Origin: Bugulina stolonifera
Lineage: Eukaryota; Bryozoa; Gymnolaemata; Cheilostomatida; Bugulidae
Reading direction: 5' to 3'
Length of the DNA stretch: 64,000 nucleotides
NCBI GenBank assembly: GCA_935421135.1
Contig: OW285188.1
Coordinates: 22,731,233 to 22,795,232, forward strand
Positions within the stretch are counted from its first letter, which is position 1. The number at the start of each line of letters is the position of its first letter. The notes beneath the pieces are model-generated. The model was not told where the DNA came from. It saw only the letters and a list, made by a program, of their open reading frames with translations, and made no database searches. Shown piece by piece: positions 23,280 through 31,131 of this stretch. Position numbers and translations under genes: made by a program.

Positions 23280-24002
23280 AGTAGTATAGTCAGTGCACTT
23301 CTAGACAGACACGCACTCATTGACCCCTGTTTTCAACCAATCACAAGCCGGTATTTCCGATTTCAACCAATCACAGAAGAGCACAAAAATTTTGCACACG
23401 ACCTTGCCAAGGTCACCCCAAAATCCCCCCTTCTGATTGGTCGAAAAAACATTTGCACACTTGACCCCGAACCCGGCCACGACCCCTTCCCTTCCTCCTT
23501 CCCACCCTCCTCCCCTCCCCCTCCCCCACCTCCCACTCCTCCCTCCTCCCCGCCACCGCCCTCGTCCCGTCCGCGCCACCGCCGTCGCCGCCGCCGCCAC
23601 CGCCGCCCTCACCACCGCCGCCGCCGCCGCCACCACCACCGCCCTCACCACCGTCGCCGCCACCGCCGCCGCCGCCACCACCGCCACCACCACCACCGCC
23701 GCCACCACCACCACCGCCACCGCCGCCGCCGCCGCCACCACCACCACCACCGCCGCCGCCGCCGCCGCCGCCATCACCGTCATCACCGCCACCCCTCCTC
23801 CGCCGCCGCCCACCCTCCCCACCCCGCAACCCCCACTCACCCGAACGACCAATCGTTTGAGGCGGTCAAGCCGCGTCCGCCCACGTTGCGTGCGGCGCCG
23901 ACCGTACACGTGGAGGCGACGCCGGTGCCCCGTATCCACCGGGCCAAGCGACTAGGCAGCGGCCCGCCGCCCATTCCGAGTTCCACTGGGGTGGGACTAT
24001 AA
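23280..24002 (+). repeat. Left terminal inverted repeat, GC-rich triplet core
   Basis: The outer part has CCAAT boxes at 23337, 23367 (both within TTTCAACCAATCACA), an inverted one at 23436 and another at 23849. The middle (about 23480-23830) is a strand-biased run of CCN triplets, mainly CCG and CCA, in an otherwise AT-rich host. Open frames here encode only homopolymer-like Ala, Gly, His or Arg and are not credible genes. The inner edge ends on a TATA box. Confidence 0.95.
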
Positions 24003-24005
24003 AAG
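23998..24005 (+). promoter_or_regulatory. TATA box at the inner edge of the left terminal repeat
   Basis: TATAAAAG lies 54 bases before the first start codon at 24059, downstream of several CCAAT boxes in the terminal repeat. On the right the same position reads TATAATGT because the repeat ends there, so the full box exists only on the left. Confidence 0.7.
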
Positions 24006-24058
24006 ATAAGTTTGACTGATGATAGTATTAATACAAAGAAGACTTAGTCATAGCAAAC

Positions 24059-25387
24059 ATGTCTTTTCTCACCAAAGGAGCAGCGGGGAGATATGTACTT
24101 TTAAAGGAAGTCCTCCCGAAGTCTGTATGGGAATATATGATCAAAAGTAATATCGAAGAAACGAATAGTCCATGGATGTGGTATTGGGTTGACAGACTCG
24201 CTCATAATTCCTTAGTGGTAGAGCTTGCCATCTATTTTAGAACACTTTCACTCTCTATGAATATCCCTTTTAAGATAGGAGAGGAAAAGTTGAGGAAAAT
24301 GGCACTTTGTTATGAAGACTTAACAGGAGCTAGGTCAAGATTTTCATCTATGGTAGAAACAAAAAACGCATCCGTTTCTTCTCCCTTACTCCTTCTTAGG
24401 AATGCAGAGTTGTCAACCTGGTGTAGAGTGGAGGTTGAGAAGATTATTGAAGATAGAAACTGGGATGAAACTGGTGTGGGAGCGGAGGCCACTTTTAACA
24501 CTCACTTCTTACTATATCTGGATAATGAACCTGGTGGGGAAGGTTCAAAGAATGAACTCTATCATAGAGTATTGAACATATTAAAGGATGGGGCAAGAAG
24601 ATGTCGCTTTGAGGATGGGAAGGAGAAATCGCGAGCGAAGAGGAGTTACAATGAAGAAAGCATCCCTGGTTTAATTCTTAGTAGAGGTAATACGCTATAT
24701 GCAGGGCGATTGTTTGGAGAACTAGATCCATCCAAAAATGGGTTAGAGGTGATAAGAAGTCCTTCACCAGGAGATGCTAGATTAGAGGTGAGAGAGACTT
24801 CTACAGGAGAGACTAACCAGGTTATGATAGAAGAGGTTGAAATGTGTGACATTGGAGAACTAGATTCATCCAAAAACGGGTTAGAGGAGATAAGAAGCCC
24901 TTCACCAGGAGAAGCTAGGGTGGAAGTGAGAGAGACTTCTACAGGAGAGAATAAGCAGATTATGATAGAAGAGCAAACTCATGTAGAAACTAAAGAAGAG
25001 GTTGAAATGTGTGACAAAAGGGAACAAGAGATTAGAAAGATAGAACAAGAATTGGCACTAAAGAAAGTGGAATTGGCGGGAGCACTGGGGTGGAAAGAAG
25101 CACTAGAGATGCAACAGAGAATTGATGCAAGAAAAGAGAGAAGAACAAATCGCATTGCCTTCTTAGAAAAAAAGTTAACAGAGGAAAGAATGGAAAAAGA
25201 GAGGTTAATGATGGAAATCGAGCGTTTGCAAAAAGAAGAAGAAGAAGAAAAAATGGATAGTGTATCAATTATTGATCACATAATTCCCCACCTGGCTAAC
25301 AAACTAGATGATAATGATGCAAAAGCAGAAGGGGAAGATAGTAAACTGCCACAGTGGGTTCCAACAGGAGAAAGTAATGATGAATAA
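24059..25387 (+). CDS. Unknown 442-residue protein with internal duplication and C-terminal coiled coil
   Basis: First gene of the Polinton-type element, starting 54 bases after the TATA box. Residues 1 to about 210 look globular (WMWYWVDRLAHNSLVVELAI; later HFLLYLDNEPGG). A stretch of about 46 residues starting ELDPSKNGLEVIRSPSPGDA near residue 220 is repeated from about residue 266 as ELDSSKNGLEEIRSPSPGEA. Residues about 320 to 405 are a charged Glu/Lys/Arg-rich heptad-like coiled coil, followed by an acidic tail. No polymerase, helicase or nuclease motif is visible. In full-length Polintons DNA polymerase B is among the largest genes; this gene does not resemble it. I do not recognise the family. 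Possible roles are a structural or tegument-like protein or a replication accessory; this is inference. Confidence 0.8.
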   Translation: MSFLTKGAAGRYVLLKEVLPKSVWEYMIKSNIEETNSPWMWYWVDRLAHNSLVVELAIYFRTLSLSMNIPFKIGEEKLRKMALCYEDLTGARSRFSSMVETKNASVSSPLLLLRNAELSTWCRVEVEKIIEDRNWDETGVGAEATFNTHFLLYLDNEPGGEGSKNELYHRVLNILKDGARRCRFEDGKEKSRAKRSYNEESIPGLILSRGNTLYAGRLFGELDPSKNGLEVIRSPSPGDARLEVRETSTGETNQVMIEEVEMCDIGELDSSKNGLEEIRSPSPGEARVEVRETSTGENKQIMIEEQTHVETKEEVEMCDKREQEIRKIEQELALKKVELAGALGWKEALEMQQRIDARKERRTNRIAFLEKKLTEERMEKERLMMEIERLQKEEEEEKMDSVSIIDHIIPHLANKLDDNDAKAEGEDSKLPQWVPTGESNDE

Positions 25388-25427
25388 AAGTGTATAGATT
25401 CCAATCGTTCTCTCAAACAAGGGCAAG

Positions 25428-25835
25428 ATGTCAAAGCAAGAGGTAGTATGTAGAAATGAGAATTATGAAGATGTGGCTGATGGTCTCTTAGATGAAGTAG
25501 TAGCTATCTCTGCTGAAGAGGGAAGGGAGCAAATAGGAGAGAGAAGCAACAAAAGAAAGAAGTTCACATTCTACATAATCATAATACTATTTATACTTTC
25601 TTGCTCATCTTTATCACCATCAGTTTACACATATCTAAGTGATAGGGAACCACCCAATGGCAAAGACAAAGGAGTACTTAAGCAAGGACACTTTTTAAAA
25701 ACAAACACAACTCTATTAGCTACTCAACTGGATCAGCATGCGTCCACACCAAGAAATCGATCTTCGCTTGCAGAGTCCCTTCACAGCTCTAGTCTGTGGT
25801 CCAACAGGGAGTGGAAAAACGGAACTACTATTTAG
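25428..25835 (+). CDS. Single-pass membrane protein, 135 residues, overlapping the ATPase gene
   Basis: An acidic N-terminus is followed by a basic cluster (NKRKK near residues 42-46) and one hydrophobic span (FYIIIILFILSCSSL, about residues 48-63). The remaining part is polar with potential N-glycosylation sites (NTT, NRS, NGT). The basic cluster before the span predicts an N-in, C-out topology. Its last 98 bases overlap the ATPase gene in another frame. A plausible start lies 40 bases after the preceding stop. No family is recognised. Small membrane proteins are common in this virus class, but the role here is unknown. Confidence 0.65.
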   Translation: MSKQEVVCRNENYEDVADGLLDEVVAISAEEGREQIGERSNKRKKFTFYIIIILFILSCSSLSPSVYTYLSDREPPNGKDKGVLKQGHFLKTNTTLLATQLDQHASTPRNRSSLAESLHSSSLWSNREWKNGTTI

Positions 25836-26397
25836 TCTTATTAGGAGAGTTGATGAAATTGCTTCACCCACTCCTGTTGAAATCATTTACTGCTATGGAG
25901 TTTGGCAACGCCGCTTTGAGGATTACAAGGATAAAGTAAGGTTTCATTCAGGACTCATTGATGTAGAAATGGATATAGAGCGTGATGGGAAGAATCGCTG
26001 GCTCATCATTGATGACTTGATGGGTGAAGTCGGGGGGAAAGAGACTACTAATGCAATCTTTACAAAGTTCAGTCACCACCTGAACATAAGCGTCTTTTTC
26101 TTACTACAGAACCTTTTCCCGAAAGATAATAGAACAGTGTCAATAAACTCGCAGTACTTTTTCTTGTTCAAGAACCCCAGAGACGGAATGTCTGTTACCA
26201 ATCTTGCAAAGCAGGCTTTTCCTCAGAGTACAAGAGCTGTTCAAGAAGCTTTTAGTGATGCTACACGTAAGCCACACTCTTTTCTATTCTTGAATCTTCG
26301 CCAGGAAACCCCGGAGTGGGCTAGACTGATCGGTAATTTTGCTTCTGAGCACTCTCCCATGACTGTATATATCCCGAATACCCTGGAATATAAGTAG
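25738..26397 (+). CDS. FtsK/HerA-type genome-packaging ATPase
   Basis: A 219-residue protein with Walker A GPTGSGKT at residues 21-28, Walker B WLIIDD at about 88-93, and a downstream HLNISVFFLLQNLFP strand in the position of the sensor motif. Size and motif spacing match the A32-like/FtsK-HerA packaging ATPases encoded by Polintons, adintoviruses and virophages, which pump DNA into capsids. The ATG at 25738 lies inside the upstream membrane-protein gene. Key residues are all present, so the gene appears intact. Confidence 0.93.
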   Translation: MRPHQEIDLRLQSPFTALVCGPTGSGKTELLFSLIRRVDEIASPTPVEIIYCYGVWQRRFEDYKDKVRFHSGLIDVEMDIERDGKNRWLIIDDLMGEVGGKETTNAIFTKFSHHLNISVFFLLQNLFPKDNRTVSINSQYFFLFKNPRDGMSVTNLAKQAFPQSTRAVQEAFSDATRKPHSFLFLNLRQETPEWARLIGNFASEHSPMTVYIPNTLEYK

Positions 26398-26462
26398 CAT
26401 TCACATCTCTACTCTCTCCATAAACTGTCTTGGACTCGAAGAGAGCGCATCCATCATCAAGC

Positions 26463-26828
26463 ATGAGATACATTAATTCACCCGAGTATTCTCCAAGGTT
26501 GAGGAGGAATGCCTTGAGTATATATGCACTGACGAAAGCATCTGCAACCATCAGAGATTCAACCATTGCTGAGGCTAACAAAGACCTTATACTCGCTCTT
26601 GTTGAGTGTGCTAGAAATGTATTATTAGGTAATGTTCATCTAACTACCGCTCAGTTGAACTCTCTACGTCGACATAGAAGGGCCATTGAGGATCTCACCA
26701 ACTCTCGTACTAGTGTGAGGCAGAAAAAGTTAATCCTACAACGTGGCGGATTTTTAGGTCTTCTTTTGAAGCCATTGGCAAGTTTACTCGGAGGTGTGCT
26801 TGGTGGATTAGGCGGTGGACGAAGGTGA
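26463..26828 (+). CDS. Small basic protein with glycine-rich hydrophobic C-terminus (Polinton/adintovirus virion-protein type)
   Basis: 121 residues from the first ATG (MRYINSPEYSPRLRRN). The middle has LRRHRRAIEDLTN, then a basic VRQKKLILQRGGFLGLLL motif and a Leu/Gly tail ending GGLGGGRR. The pattern of Arg-rich helix, (K/R)xxLxQRGGFL and hydrophobic Gly-rich end recurs in small proteins beside the ATPase in Polinton-like animal elements. These have been compared with small adenovirus core or membrane-active proteins. An upstream in-frame extension to 26430 would need a TTG start and is less likely. The next gene follows after one base. Confidence 0.7.
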   Translation: MRYINSPEYSPRLRRNALSIYALTKASATIRDSTIAEANKDLILALVECARNVLLGNVHLTTAQLNSLRRHRRAIEDLTNSRTSVRQKKLILQRGGFLGLLLKPLASLLGGVLGGLGGGRR

Positions 26829-26829
26829 A

Positions 26830-27399
26830 ATGAGTCTCAAGTTTTCTAAAAAGTATCTTCTTATGGATAAACATACATATGAATCAATGAATAGTAGAAA
26901 CAACAAAAAAGAAGGAGAGCATCTACCCTCACTCTCTACAAATGGGGATCTACTCCTGGCAGAAAAAAGCAGAAAAGATGTAATATCTAACCTCAAAAAC
27001 TCTGATACAGACATCTACTCTCAGCTAGAGCAACATGCTCATAAAATGAATAAGTTCCTAAAAGAGTTGGAGAGATCACGCCATCCGCAGCAGGAGTTGT
27101 ATAATACATTAGAGGGAATTAACACTAGGTTTAATGAAATGCATACATGGAGACAAAGAGAAGAAGAAGCACAAGAGCGAGGGCGAGAGAAAAAAAGAGA
27201 TGATGAAAAGAGGCGAAGTGGCTCAAGGTCACCACTACCACACCCATATAGGAGAGAAACAAAACCAGAGAGGTCAGAAGCTGGCGCACGTTGGAGTGGG
27301 AAGGGTGAAAATAGAAGTCCTATCAAAACTAGGTCTAGGCGAAAGCTTCCTAAAACCCCTCTTGCAAGCAATAGTAAAACAGAAAGATGGATGATATAG
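26830..27399 (+). CDS. Charged coiled-coil/RS-rich protein of unknown function
   Basis: 189 residues beginning MSLKFSKKYLLMDKHTYESM, starting one base after the previous stop. The N-terminal third is mixed polar, the middle is helical and charged, and the C-terminal third is Arg/Ser/Glu-rich (RSGSRSPLPHPYRRETKPER) and basic enough to bind nucleic acid. It overlaps the integrase start by 13 bases. The KKYxLMD-like opening followed by a disordered basic tail resembles an unnamed gene found between the ATPase and integrase in other Polinton-like elements, but I cannot name it. Confidence 0.65.
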   Translation: MSLKFSKKYLLMDKHTYESMNSRNNKKEGEHLPSLSTNGDLLLAEKSRKDVISNLKNSDTDIYSQLEQHAHKMNKFLKELERSRHPQQELYNTLEGINTRFNEMHTWRQREEEAQERGREKKRDDEKRRSGSRSPLPHPYRRETKPERSEAGARWSGKGENRSPIKTRSRRKLPKTPLASNSKTERWMI

Positions 27400-28457
27400 A
27401 TGAAGGTCTACGTGATATTTACTTCTCCCCTCCTCAACCACCGTCTTTTGGAGGAAAGAGAAAGTTAGTTTTAGCTTCTCCTCCTGGTATTAATGAGAAT
27501 GATGTTGAGAAGTGGTTGAGAAGTCAAGACGCATACACTCTTCATCGCCCGATTAGAATGAAGTTTACAAGGAGAAAAACGTTTGTGAGTGGGATTGGTG
27601 AACAACTCCAGGCAGATCTCGTGGATGTGCGTGCGCACAAGGACTCAAATGATGGAGTAACATTTTTGCTCACCTGCATAGATGCCTTCTCACGGAAAGC
27701 ATGGGTCTTTCCTCTTCATTCCAAGTCTGGTCTGGAAGTGTCCAATGCACTCATCTCTCTATTCGAAAATGAAAGCTTTAGACAAATACAAACTGATAAA
27801 GGTAAGGAGTTCCTAAACAGAAGGGTGAGTGAAGTGCTAAAGAAGTATGGAGTTAGCCATTTCACCTCTGAGAATGAGATCATCAAGGCTGCTCTTGTTG
27901 AACGCTTTAATAGAACATTGAGAGGGAAAATTCATCGTCTACTCACTTATAGAGGGGATGGACGCTACTTAGAAGATGTAGAAGACCTAGTCCAAGGATA
28001 TAACAACAGTTTTAATAGGTCAATTGGAATGAAACCTATTGAGGTTGATTACGATAATCAAGAAGAGGTTTGGGTTCGGTTAAATGAGTTCTCACCTAAA
28101 CGATGGTTAAAGAAAACAAGAGTAAAATACTCACCAGGTGATCATGTTCGGATTTCGATGGCTCGTAGTAGCTTTGAGCGAGGGTTCACACCAAACTGGT
28201 CAACCGAGATATTCACCATAAAAGCAGTCAAGGCACATACCTCACCTCCTGTCTATACACTGGAAGACCTAAACAAAGAAGGAGTAGATGGAACATTCTA
28301 TGCACAAGAATTGCAACATGTTAACCTACCTGAAATCTTTAGAGTTGAGAAAGTCATACGTAAACGGAGAAGGAGAGGAAAAGAAGAGAGTTTCGTGAAA
28401 TGGAGTGGTTATCCCTCTTCATTTAATAGTTGGATAGATTCTAGTCAGTTTGTGTAA
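27387..28457 (+). CDS. Retroviral-type (rve) integrase with C-terminal chromodomain
   Basis: 356 residues. The catalytic acids are visible: D77 in QADLVD, D137 in QTDKGKEF and E172 in ALVERFNRTL, a D,D,E arrangement with about 34 residues between the last two. The N-terminal lead (EKWLRSQDAYTLHRPIR) replaces the HHCC zinc finger of retroviral integrases, as in Polinton integrases. Residues about 318-356 form a chromodomain (RVEKVIRKR, FVKWSGYPSSFNSWI), which in related integrases guides insertion through histone marks. The 6-bp target duplication around the element agrees with this enzyme type. The gene appears intact. Confidence 0.96.
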   Translation: MDDIDEGLRDIYFSPPQPPSFGGKRKLVLASPPGINENDVEKWLRSQDAYTLHRPIRMKFTRRKTFVSGIGEQLQADLVDVRAHKDSNDGVTFLLTCIDAFSRKAWVFPLHSKSGLEVSNALISLFENESFRQIQTDKGKEFLNRRVSEVLKKYGVSHFTSENEIIKAALVERFNRTLRGKIHRLLTYRGDGRYLEDVEDLVQGYNNSFNRSIGMKPIEVDYDNQEEVWVRLNEFSPKRWLKKTRVKYSPGDHVRISMARSSFERGFTPNWSTEIFTIKAVKAHTSPPVYTLEDLNKEGVDGTFYAQELQHVNLPEIFRVEKVIRKRRRRGKEESFVKWSGYPSSFNSWIDSSQFV

Positions 28458-28469
28458 GACCAAAGGTAG

Positions 28470-28477
28470 TATAAATT
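28470..28477 (+). promoter_or_regulatory. Candidate TATA box for the penton-like gene
   Basis: TATAAATT lies 34 bases before the ATG at 28512, in the 54-base gap after the integrase gene. Confidence 0.5.
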
Positions 28478-28511
28478 CGATATGTAAGTTCAGTTTTGCT
28501 CACTCTCAAAG

Positions 28512-29258
28512 ATGGCCTTCAATGTCACACTTACCTCAAATGTACGCATCGGTGGGAGTGACACAAACACCAATGCTCACTTCATTACGAAGCTAGCCAA
28601 GACATTGAAGCTTCACTCATCACAGTGGGAGGTTGGGTTACTTGACATTCAGTACCCTGCATCCTGGAGAAATGTGGAAGATGGCTATGTAGTGGTTACG
28701 AATACAAAAGATGGAGTCAAACGAAAATGTGAAATCAGGAGTGGAAGGTATGCTTCCATGGGTGAACTTTTGAGTGAGATCAATAGAATACTAATAAACT
28801 ACGACTTAGAAAAAGTAGTGAGCTTTTACTATGATAGTCTACGGAATGAAACCTTCCTCATGTTGAGAGAACAGGAACACTCTGTCATGATGTCACGTGA
28901 TGTTGCGTGGGTGTTGGGATTCGAACCTGATGTAGAATATGCTGCGGAAATCAACAGGAGTCAAAACCCTCCAGACATCAATGCTGGTTTCACATCCCTC
29001 TATGTCTACTCCTCCGTAGTCTCACCAAGACATGTTGGAGATAGTCTAGTCCCCCTACTTCGCACAGTTCCTATAACAGAGAGTGAAAGAAATAGCACCG
29101 TTTTCTTTGAGTTTTCGAATGTTCAATACTCTCCAGTGTCTAATACAAGCACAGACCTCATCGAGGTAGATATAAGACGTGATGATGGAGAAAGGGTCTC
29201 ATTTCGCAGTGGAAAGGTTGTGCTGACGGTTCGTTTCAGACCGCGTGGAGAGAAATAA
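28512..29258 (+). CDS. Penton-like minor capsid protein
   Basis: 248 residues rich in beta-strand pattern, opening MAFNVTLTSNVRIGG and closing with SGKVVLTVRFRPRGEK. The N-terminal part has WEVGLLDIQYPASW; the closing GKVVLTVRFRP is typical of the single jelly-roll minor capsid (penton) proteins of Polintons, which form capsid vertices. It lies directly upstream of the second small basic gene and the major capsid gene, the usual neighbourhood. The gene appears intact. Confidence 0.8.
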   Translation: MAFNVTLTSNVRIGGSDTNTNAHFITKLAKTLKLHSSQWEVGLLDIQYPASWRNVEDGYVVVTNTKDGVKRKCEIRSGRYASMGELLSEINRILINYDLEKVVSFYYDSLRNETFLMLREQEHSVMMSRDVAWVLGFEPDVEYAAEINRSQNPPDINAGFTSLYVYSSVVSPRHVGDSLVPLLRTVPITESERNSTVFFEFSNVQYSPVSNTSTDLIEVDIRRDDGERVSFRSGKVVLTVRFRPRGEK

Positions 29259-29259
29259 C

Positions 29260-29670
29260 ATGGCCCCTCGCATAGTTCCATATTTTCCTGATGAGTCAGG
29301 TGAGATGTATGAAGACTATTATGCAAACCAGGTGGGAGAGGGAATGAGTGTGTACAGGGGAAAACCTATTATGACGGGTAATGGGATCGGCTCACTCTTT
29401 TCTGGACTGGCCCGAGGGGTCCTTCCCATGCTAAAGAATGGTGCCAAAACTATTGGGAAAAAGCTATTGACTACTGGAGCTTCGGTTCTGGGAGATGTAA
29501 TCAAGGGAGAGAACTTCAAATCCTCTGCAGCAAAACGTTTTCGTGAAGCTGGTGGGGATCTTCTAGGTGATGTAGAAGATGAATTACGTGAACCACCTGC
29601 CAAACGTGCACGAGTTAGTCAAAAGTCTACAAAGAAAAAGCGTAAAGGAAGAAAAACAGTTTTTGACTAA
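29260..29670 (+). CDS. Small basic virion-type protein with nuclear-localisation-like tail
   Basis: 136 residues from the ATG one base after the penton-like stop (MAPRIVPYFPDESGEMYEDY). The middle is a Gly-rich amphipathic region (GIGSLFSGLARGVLPMLKNG) and the tail is strongly basic (AKRARVSQKSTKKKRKGRK). Proteins with a YxxQxGxG segment, GSLFxGL-x-R helix and basic tail sit between the capsid genes of Polinton-like elements and recall adenovirus core/cement proteins. Role assignment is inferred from composition and position. Confidence 0.7.
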   Translation: MAPRIVPYFPDESGEMYEDYYANQVGEGMSVYRGKPIMTGNGIGSLFSGLARGVLPMLKNGAKTIGKKLLTTGASVLGDVIKGENFKSSAAKRFREAGGDLLGDVEDELREPPAKRARVSQKSTKKKRKGRKTVFD

Positions 29671-29682
29671 ATGAAAGATAAA

Positions 29683-29690
29683 TATATAAT
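29683..29690 (+). promoter_or_regulatory. Candidate TATA box for the major capsid gene
   Basis: TATATAAT sits 86 bases before the capsid start at 29776, in the only gap longer than 100 bases in the plus-strand gene row. Confidence 0.45.
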
Positions 29691-29775
29691 CCACACCTAG
29701 ACTCACCACTCCCCACTCTTAGACAAGCGACTGTAGGAGCAAGTACTAGATGGAACAACTCTCACACTATCGAAC

Positions 29776-31122
29776 ATGTCCGTCACACATCGAGCCATCT
29801 CTCTCTCCAAGGTTTCTGAAGACTCTCCAGACACGGTTGACTCCAGTTTTGACTTATTTGCCACTCCGCCAACTCATACTAGCGTGCTCAGAGGTGAGTG
29901 GGTACCTTTGGCTCCTGTTACGGACTCCCCTGATGGCACTATTGAATTTAACATCCCGCCCGCAGACGAACTCTACACAGATCTATCAAGGTCTTACTTA
30001 CACACCACAGTAAAGGTGAGCAAGGCTGATGGAAGCGTACTACCTGCGGAAGAACAACTAAAGGTTGTTCCAGGGGACAATTTTATGCACAGTCTCTTTT
30101 CTTCTGCCACTGTTCAACTGGCCGGGCAAGATGTTGAGTATGAACCAAACTATGGACATAGAGCTTATGTCGAGAATCTCCTAAACTATGGTAAAGATGC
30201 TAAGAGCACATATATGAAAGTTGGGAGTGGGTGGATGGAGGATGAAGGAACTGGAGAAGACTATGATGGTATACCTCCCGAAGTGGTTGAAAAAAGAAAG
30301 AAACTTATAGCCACAAGTAAAGAGATGAGCTTCTATGGGAGACCTAGGTTGAGTATGTTTTCTCAAGGAAGACTTATTCCACCAGGAGTTCGCTCTCGCC
30401 TTACTCTACAACGTGCTATTCCACAAATGGCCCTCTTAGCAGAAACAGACAACCCTGCAGGAGGGGCGAAGATTTCTATAACTAAGACAGAATTGTGGAT
30501 TCGACGTGTACAAGCCAATCCGGCCTTACAAAAAGCACAAATGGATGTTTGGGTTGTGCAACAAGAGTCTATAAAACTACCAATTGACCGAATAAAAACT
30601 CATTTCCATGTCATCCCTGCTGGACACCAGTCAGTGAGAGTAAACTTTGATCAAGCGGGACAGAAGCCAAACAGAGTCTTTGTCGGACTAGTCAACCATA
30701 CTGCAAAGAGTGGAACGTATAAGCAAAATCCCTTCAAATTTGGACATAACAATCTAAGTTCATTAGAATTACTAATTGATGGAACACCGGTGACCCGAAG
30801 ATATGAACCAAATTTTGCAAGTGGAAAGTTTGCTCGTGAATTCATGAATTTGTTCACTGTCACAAATACATCCGATGCTGACACAGGGAATGAGATCTCC
30901 CCTAGCAAATACAAGTCCTGCGCTGCTCTCTACGCCTTTGACATTTCAGGAGATTTGTGTGATGACAACTTTCACTTGTTATCAAATGGGAGTCTATCTA
31001 TTAATCTAGCATTTGCTAATCAAACTCAAAATACACTTGGACTGTTTGTATACGAAGAAAAAGATGACATTATCTACTTGAATGCAAATCACGAAGTATC
31101 TATGGTAGCCGGGATGATGTAA
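29776..31122 (+). CDS. Major capsid protein, double jelly-roll (hexon-like) type
   Basis: 448 residues beginning MSVTHRAISLSKVSEDSPDT. The N-terminal SSFDLFATPPTHTSV segment, the NFMHSLFSSATVQLAG motif with HRAYVENLLNYG shortly after, and the closing LGLFVYEEKDDIIYLN fit the hexon-like major capsid proteins of Polintons and adintoviruses, which trimerise into capsid capsomers. Length is slightly below the usual range for the family. The start was chosen by the conserved N-terminus; another ATG at 29750 is in a different frame. The stop is followed by a run of 12 A and, immediately, the protease ATG. No break is visible. Confidence 0.9.
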   Translation: MSVTHRAISLSKVSEDSPDTVDSSFDLFATPPTHTSVLRGEWVPLAPVTDSPDGTIEFNIPPADELYTDLSRSYLHTTVKVSKADGSVLPAEEQLKVVPGDNFMHSLFSSATVQLAGQDVEYEPNYGHRAYVENLLNYGKDAKSTYMKVGSGWMEDEGTGEDYDGIPPEVVEKRKKLIATSKEMSFYGRPRLSMFSQGRLIPPGVRSRLTLQRAIPQMALLAETDNPAGGAKISITKTELWIRRVQANPALQKAQMDVWVVQQESIKLPIDRIKTHFHVIPAGHQSVRVNFDQAGQKPNRVFVGLVNHTAKSGTYKQNPFKFGHNNLSSLELLIDGTPVTRRYEPNFASGKFAREFMNLFTVTNTSDADTGNEISPSKYKSCAALYAFDISGDLCDDNFHLLSNGSLSINLAFANQTQNTLGLFVYEEKDDIIYLNANHEVSMVAGMM

Positions 31123-31131
31123 AAAAAAAAA

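Noticed and set aside
23277..24002. Long open frames on both strands of the GC-rich terminal repeats
   Set aside because: They translate to runs of Ala, Gly, His, Arg or Pro dictated by CCN triplets, occur in several frames at once and in both inverted copies. Repeat artefact.
24059..25387. The 442-residue protein as a highly diverged DNA polymerase
   Set aside because: No palm motifs (such as DxxSLYP or YxDTDS), too short, and half of it is duplication plus coiled coil.
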